Positions 7,495 through 9,228 of a stretch of 9,228 nucleotides of DNA are shown one piece after another. A program made the translations under genes and the position numbers. Numbering within the stretch: position 1 is the stretch's first letter; the number at the start of each line of letters is the position of its first letter. The DNA is taken from positions 1 through 9,228 of the forward strand of contig DJFP01000046.1 of assembly GCA_002432565.1 (NCBI GenBank), in the 5' to 3' direction. A model generated the notes under the pieces. It ran no database searches, was not told the origin of the DNA, and worked only from the letters and a program-made list of their open reading frames with translations. The stretch comes from Flavobacteriales bacterium UBA5869 (GTDB lineage: Bacteria; Bacteroidota; Bacteroidia; Flavobacteriales_D; Crocinitomicaceae).

Positions 7495-7977
7495 ATGAAA
7501 AAGTACGCTACCCTTTTTTTAGTCTTCATGATGTTTGCATCATTTTCACTATTCAGTCAGTCACCAAAAGAAACAATCGTCAAGCTGGAATGGCATGAAC
7601 AAAGTTTTGTGCATTTTTACAGCCCGAATTATTCTGTTTATGTCAGCAAACCGGATTTTCTTGGTATTCAGAATGAACTATTGGCCGGTCTTTTTGACGA
7701 GTATGCTCAAAAAGAAGATTCGATCAGCCTGGAAAATCCGTTTTCCGCTTTCAAATCAGAACAACAAGCTGTTCTTTGGGGTCAGTTGATTGAATGCGCA
7801 GCAGACGGTCATATGCTTATTCTCCCTTCCGATTCAAAAAAGAAATTAAAGAATGTATTGATTATTGACGGCGCACCTAATGGAAAAGGAACGGAAACAT
7901 GGGAATGTCGTGACCCCAGGACTAATCGGGTGATTTTTGCACACAGCAGACAAGTTCATTCAGCTCAGGATTTTTGA
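7495..7977 (+). CDS. small exported protein of unknown function
   Basis: 160 residues. The N-terminus MKKYATLFLVFMMFASFSLFSQ is a signal peptide with predicted cleavage around S19-Q22 and no lipobox cysteine, so a periplasmic or secreted soluble protein is expected. The mature part (about 138 residues) has a beta-like start (ETIVKLEWHEQSFVHFYS, 26-43), an acidic helix (NELLAGLFDEYAQKED, 60-75) and a C-terminal part with two cysteines (C101, C138) that could form a disulfide. I recognise no family and no catalytic motif. No T9SS sorting domain is present. It begins 5 nt after the DUF1569 gene and is probably co-transcribed with it. It ends 38 nt before the barstar gene. Confidence 0.75.
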   Translation: MKKYATLFLVFMMFASFSLFSQSPKETIVKLEWHEQSFVHFYSPNYSVYVSKPDFLGIQNELLAGLFDEYAQKEDSISLENPFSAFKSEQQAVLWGQLIECAADGHMLILPSDSKKKLKNVLIIDGAPNGKGTETWECRDPRTNRVIFAHSRQVHSAQDF

Positions 7978-8015
7978 GGTCTTTTTTGTAGATTTTAGTC
8001 AATCTTCAATCCTGT

Positions 8016-8480
8016 ATGAGCACATTCAAAGAATCGCCTGAACGCTACAAACAGATCGATTACCAGATCGTAAGCGATGGCTTTGTCCGGTTTTATGAGA
8101 ACGCAGGTGAATTGGGAAATGATGTGATGGAGTTGGATAAATCCGGATATACCATAACGGAATTCAACTGTCACGGAATAAATAGTCTGCTGGGACAATT
8201 CAATGAGTATTTTCATTTCCCTCCTTATTTCCGGAATAACCTGGATGCTTTGAATGACTGCATACAAGACATTGGCATCAGTGGGGTCGGATTAGTTATC
8301 GTGTTGAGAAACCTGGAAAACCTGAAAAAAGAAGATTGTGAAGCGCTCCTGGAAATCCTGGTAAGACAGGCACAAATGAATTTCATCATCGGGAAACGTT
8401 TGCTGATACTGGCACATTCAAGTGAGATTGCTTTTCGAATGGAATCCTTTAAAATTAAAATCACATCAGATCAACTTTGA
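8016..8480 (+). CDS. barstar family protein (ribonuclease inhibitor fold)
   Basis: 154 residues. The barstar signature FPPYFRNNLDALNDCIQDI lies at 68-86. Aligned by eye to Bacillus barstar (YYGENLDALWDC), Y71, N75, L76, D77, A78, L79, D81 and C82 match. D77 and D81 correspond to D35 and D39, two barnase-contacting residues; barstar W38 is N80 here and G31 is R73. The fold probably runs from about 46 (TITEFNCHGINSLLGQ) to 150, with strands VGLVIVLRNL (91-100) and KRLLILAHSS (127-136). The first 45 residues are an extension beyond the 90-residue Bacillus protein. By family, barstars bind and block barnase-type RNases, mostly as immunity proteins; some relatives have no known partner. No signal peptide, so it is cytoplasmic. 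No barnase-like gene is recognisable in the window. It starts 38 nt after the exported-protein gene and could be read through from it. Confidence 0.88.
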   Translation: MSTFKESPERYKQIDYQIVSDGFVRFYENAGELGNDVMELDKSGYTITEFNCHGINSLLGQFNEYFHFPPYFRNNLDALNDCIQDIGISGVGLVIVLRNLENLKKEDCEALLEILVRQAQMNFIIGKRLLILAHSSEIAFRMESFKIKITSDQL

Positions 8481-8508
8481 AATGAACATACAAAAACAGC
8501 TCGTACAA

Positions 8509-8527
8509 GAATAAAAGTTGTTTATTC
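8509..8527. repeat. 7-bp AT-rich inverted repeat downstream of the barstar gene
   Basis: GAATAAA, a 5-nt spacer and TTTATTC form a perfect but weak stem 29 nt after the barstar stop. There is no T-run directly after it on the plus strand, so it is at best a poor terminator. It could equally be a chance AT-rich palindrome. Confidence 0.3.
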
Positions 8528-8559
8528 ACTACAGTCAAATCAACTTATTTAATCCTTCT

Positions 8560-8573
8560 GTAACCTAAGTTAC
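8560..8573. promoter_or_regulatory. palindromic operator with Fnr/Crp-type geometry (predicted)
   Basis: GTAACCTAAGTTAC is a perfect 5-4-5 palindrome (GTAAC, 4 nt, GTTAC) 44 nt before the DUF2892 ATG. Two 5-bp half-sites separated by 4 nt is the arrangement of Fnr-family sites (E. coli TTGAT-N4-ATCAA), though the half-site bases differ. Its centre (8566.5) lies about 33 bp upstream of the centre of the -7 candidate at 8596-8603, which places it near -40 to -41, the classic class II activator position. The regulator itself is not in the window, so the assignment is inference. Confidence 0.55.
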
Positions 8574-8595
8574 TGTAAAAGAGCTTTCAGTGTTC

Positions 8596-8604
8596 CAACT
8601 TTGC
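8596..8604 (+). promoter_or_regulatory. -7 promoter element for the DUF2892-rhodanese pair (predicted)
   Basis: CAACTTTGC differs from the Bacteroidota -7 consensus TAnnTTTGc only in the first base. The expected start site is about 8606-8608, giving a leader of roughly ten bases before the ATG at 8617. At the -33 position (about 8573-8576) the sequence is CTGT, not TTTG, so the promoter would need help from an activator, consistent with the palindrome just upstream. The location also argues against the in-frame GTG at 8590 as a start. Confidence 0.5.
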
Positions 8605-8616
8605 AGAAAAAGGATT

Positions 8617-8835
8617 ATGAAAGCAAATATGCACTTAATTGACCGAATTGCACGAATAGTAATTTCCATAGCAATTGCCATGCTTTACGTTTCAGGCTAT
8701 TTTACCGGAACACTCGCAATTATCACTCTCATTGTGGCAGTTATTTTCACTGTTACGGGTTTAATTGGGTTTTGTCCGCTTTATGCATTATTCGGTTTAA
8801 CCACAAGAGAAAAGAAAAGAAATAAAGTAAACTGA
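8617..8835 (+). CDS. DUF2892 (YgaP C-terminal-like) two-TM membrane protein
   Basis: 72 residues from the ATG at 8617. The frame is open back to a GTG at 8590, but that lies inside the predicted promoter and adds residues unlike the family; an ATG at 8629 is also possible. The protein has the DUF2892 pattern: an amphipathic start with IDRIARI (8-13), a first membrane segment at about 12-30, a second at about 33-50, the hallmark GFCPLYALFG at 51-60, and a basic tail TREKKRNK. In E. coli YgaP this domain is the membrane anchor of a rhodanese; here the rhodanese is the next gene, 50 nt downstream. The likely role is to hold or serve a sulfur-transfer protein at the inner membrane. C53, next to the membrane boundary, is a candidate persulfide or redox residue. 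The family assignment is firm, the function inferred. Confidence 0.9.
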   Translation: MKANMHLIDRIARIVISIAIAMLYVSGYFTGTLAIITLIVAVIFTVTGLIGFCPLYALFGLTTREKKRNKVN

Positions 8836-8885
8836 ATAAATCCATTGTCTTGATATGAACACAAATCATTAAGAATAAGAATAAC

Positions 8886-9203
8886 ATGATACGTTTTCTT
8901 AAACAACTTTTTGGCTTTTATCCCGAAATAAATTTTTCAGAATTGGTCAGAAAGGATGCGCAGATTATTGACGTAAGAACCTCTACAGAATTCAGTACCG
9001 GACATATAAGAGGTGCTGTCAATATTCCACTGTCACTACTTACTCAGAATTTGTCGAAAATAAAAAGAGACAGACCCATTATAGTATGCTGTGCGTCGGG
9101 TGCGAGAAGCGAATCAGCAAAAAGGATACTGCTGTCCAGTGGATTTAAGAACGTCCATAACGGTGAGGGATGGCAAAGTCTTCAGCAAAAGCTGCTCAAA
9201 TAA
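8886..9203 (+). CDS. single-domain rhodanese (sulfurtransferase)
   Basis: 105 residues, a full single rhodanese domain without signal peptide or membrane segment. Marks: the opening IIDVRTSTEFSTGHIRGAVNIPL (27-49), which carries the CH2A-type DVR..EF..GHI.GA.NIP motif, then the active-site loop CASGARS at 69-75 with catalytic C69 and R74, preceded by a second cysteine C68, and the closing GFKNVHNGEGW (86-96), where most rhodaneses have GG.. and this one has NGEGW. Known chemistry: the cysteine takes up sulfur as a persulfide and hands it to a thiol or cyanide. It follows the DUF2892 gene by 50 nt on the same strand, so the pair reproduces YgaP as two polypeptides, with the order reversed compared with the fused E. 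coli protein (rhodanese first there). The physiological sulfur donor and acceptor cannot be read from the sequence. Confidence 0.93.
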   Translation: MIRFLKQLFGFYPEINFSELVRKDAQIIDVRTSTEFSTGHIRGAVNIPLSLLTQNLSKIKRDRPIIVCCASGARSESAKRILLSSGFKNVHNGEGWQSLQQKLLK

Positions 9204-9228
9204 ATGAATATTCAGCAACAATTTAGAC
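9204..9228 (+). CDS. possible start of a further gene, cut by the window edge
   Basis: An ATG follows the rhodanese stop codon directly (TAA then ATG) and opens a frame reading MNIQQQFR to the edge. Zero spacing suggests translational coupling in the same operon. Eight codons are too few to name a family or to be sure it is a gene. Confidence 0.3.

Noticed and set aside
7966..7989. CTCA...TGAG followed by a T-run at the end of the exported-protein gene as a terminator.
   Set aside because: A 4-bp stem overlapping the stop codon is too weak to call, despite the six-T run.
7495..8480. The exported protein and the barstar gene as a barnase-barstar toxin/immunity pair.
   Set aside because: The exported protein lacks the barnase catalytic pattern and any RNase motif that I know; closeness alone is not enough. 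Kept only as a question in the findings.
8482..8514. A ten-codon ORF (MNIQKQLVQE) after the barstar gene, resembling the MNIQQQ start at 9204.
   Set aside because: Too short, with stop after ten codons; the similarity covers six residues and may be chance.
8590..8616. GTG at 8590 as the start of the DUF2892 gene.
   Set aside because: It falls upstream of and across the -7 candidate, and the extra nine residues do not fit the family; ATG 8617 is preferred.
1..9228. tRNA, rRNA, CRISPR, transposase or integration sites.
   Set aside because: No cloverleaf, repeat array, transposase motif or flanking direct repeats were seen by eye on either strand.

Overview
The window looks like a chromosomal segment of a Bacteroidota bacterium, most likely a flavobacterium (Flavobacteriales; possibly a Fluviicola/Crocinitomicaceae-type organism, a weaker guess). 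Four things point there: a secreted protein with a type IX secretion (Por) C-terminal sorting domain, a bacillithiol synthesis gene of BshA type directly behind a GH3/serine-hydrolase fusion gene, the near absence of Shine-Dalgarno sequences, and AT-rich intergenic DNA with a TAnnTTTG-like -7 element. I see no rRNA, tRNA, insertion sequence, CRISPR array or prophage gene.

Layout. Positions 1-3699 (+) hold a 5'-truncated gene for a NagZ-like glycoside hydrolase family 3 enzyme fused to a beta-lactamase-like serine hydrolase, followed 2 nt later by bshA. A short lipoprotein gene (3747-4241, +, GTG start) converges on a secreted alpha/beta hydrolase gene (4258-5268, -). Upstream of the hydrolase, on the same strand and separated by a strong intrinsic terminator, is a 510-residue T9SS cargo protein (5345-6877, -). 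A 159-bp divergent intergenic region with a perfect 12-bp inverted repeat separates it from a rightward pair: a DUF1569/DinB-like protein (7037-7489) and a small exported protein of unknown function (7495-7977). A barstar-family gene follows (8016-8480). The right end carries a two-TM DUF2892 protein (8617-8835) and a single-domain rhodanese (8886-9203), and perhaps the first codons of a further gene at 9204.

How the genes work together. GH3-hydrolase/bshA and DUF1569/exported protein are spaced as transcription units. DUF2892 plus rhodanese are the two halves of E. coli YgaP encoded as separate genes. In front of them is a 14-bp palindrome with Fnr/Crp geometry, placed about 40 bp upstream of the expected start site of a promoter that has a -7 box but no recognisable -33 box. 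This is the most testable regulatory prediction here. The barstar gene has no recognisable barnase partner in the window. The rest is ordinary housekeeping or lineage-specific secreted protein content, and I do not see a clear new multi-gene system.
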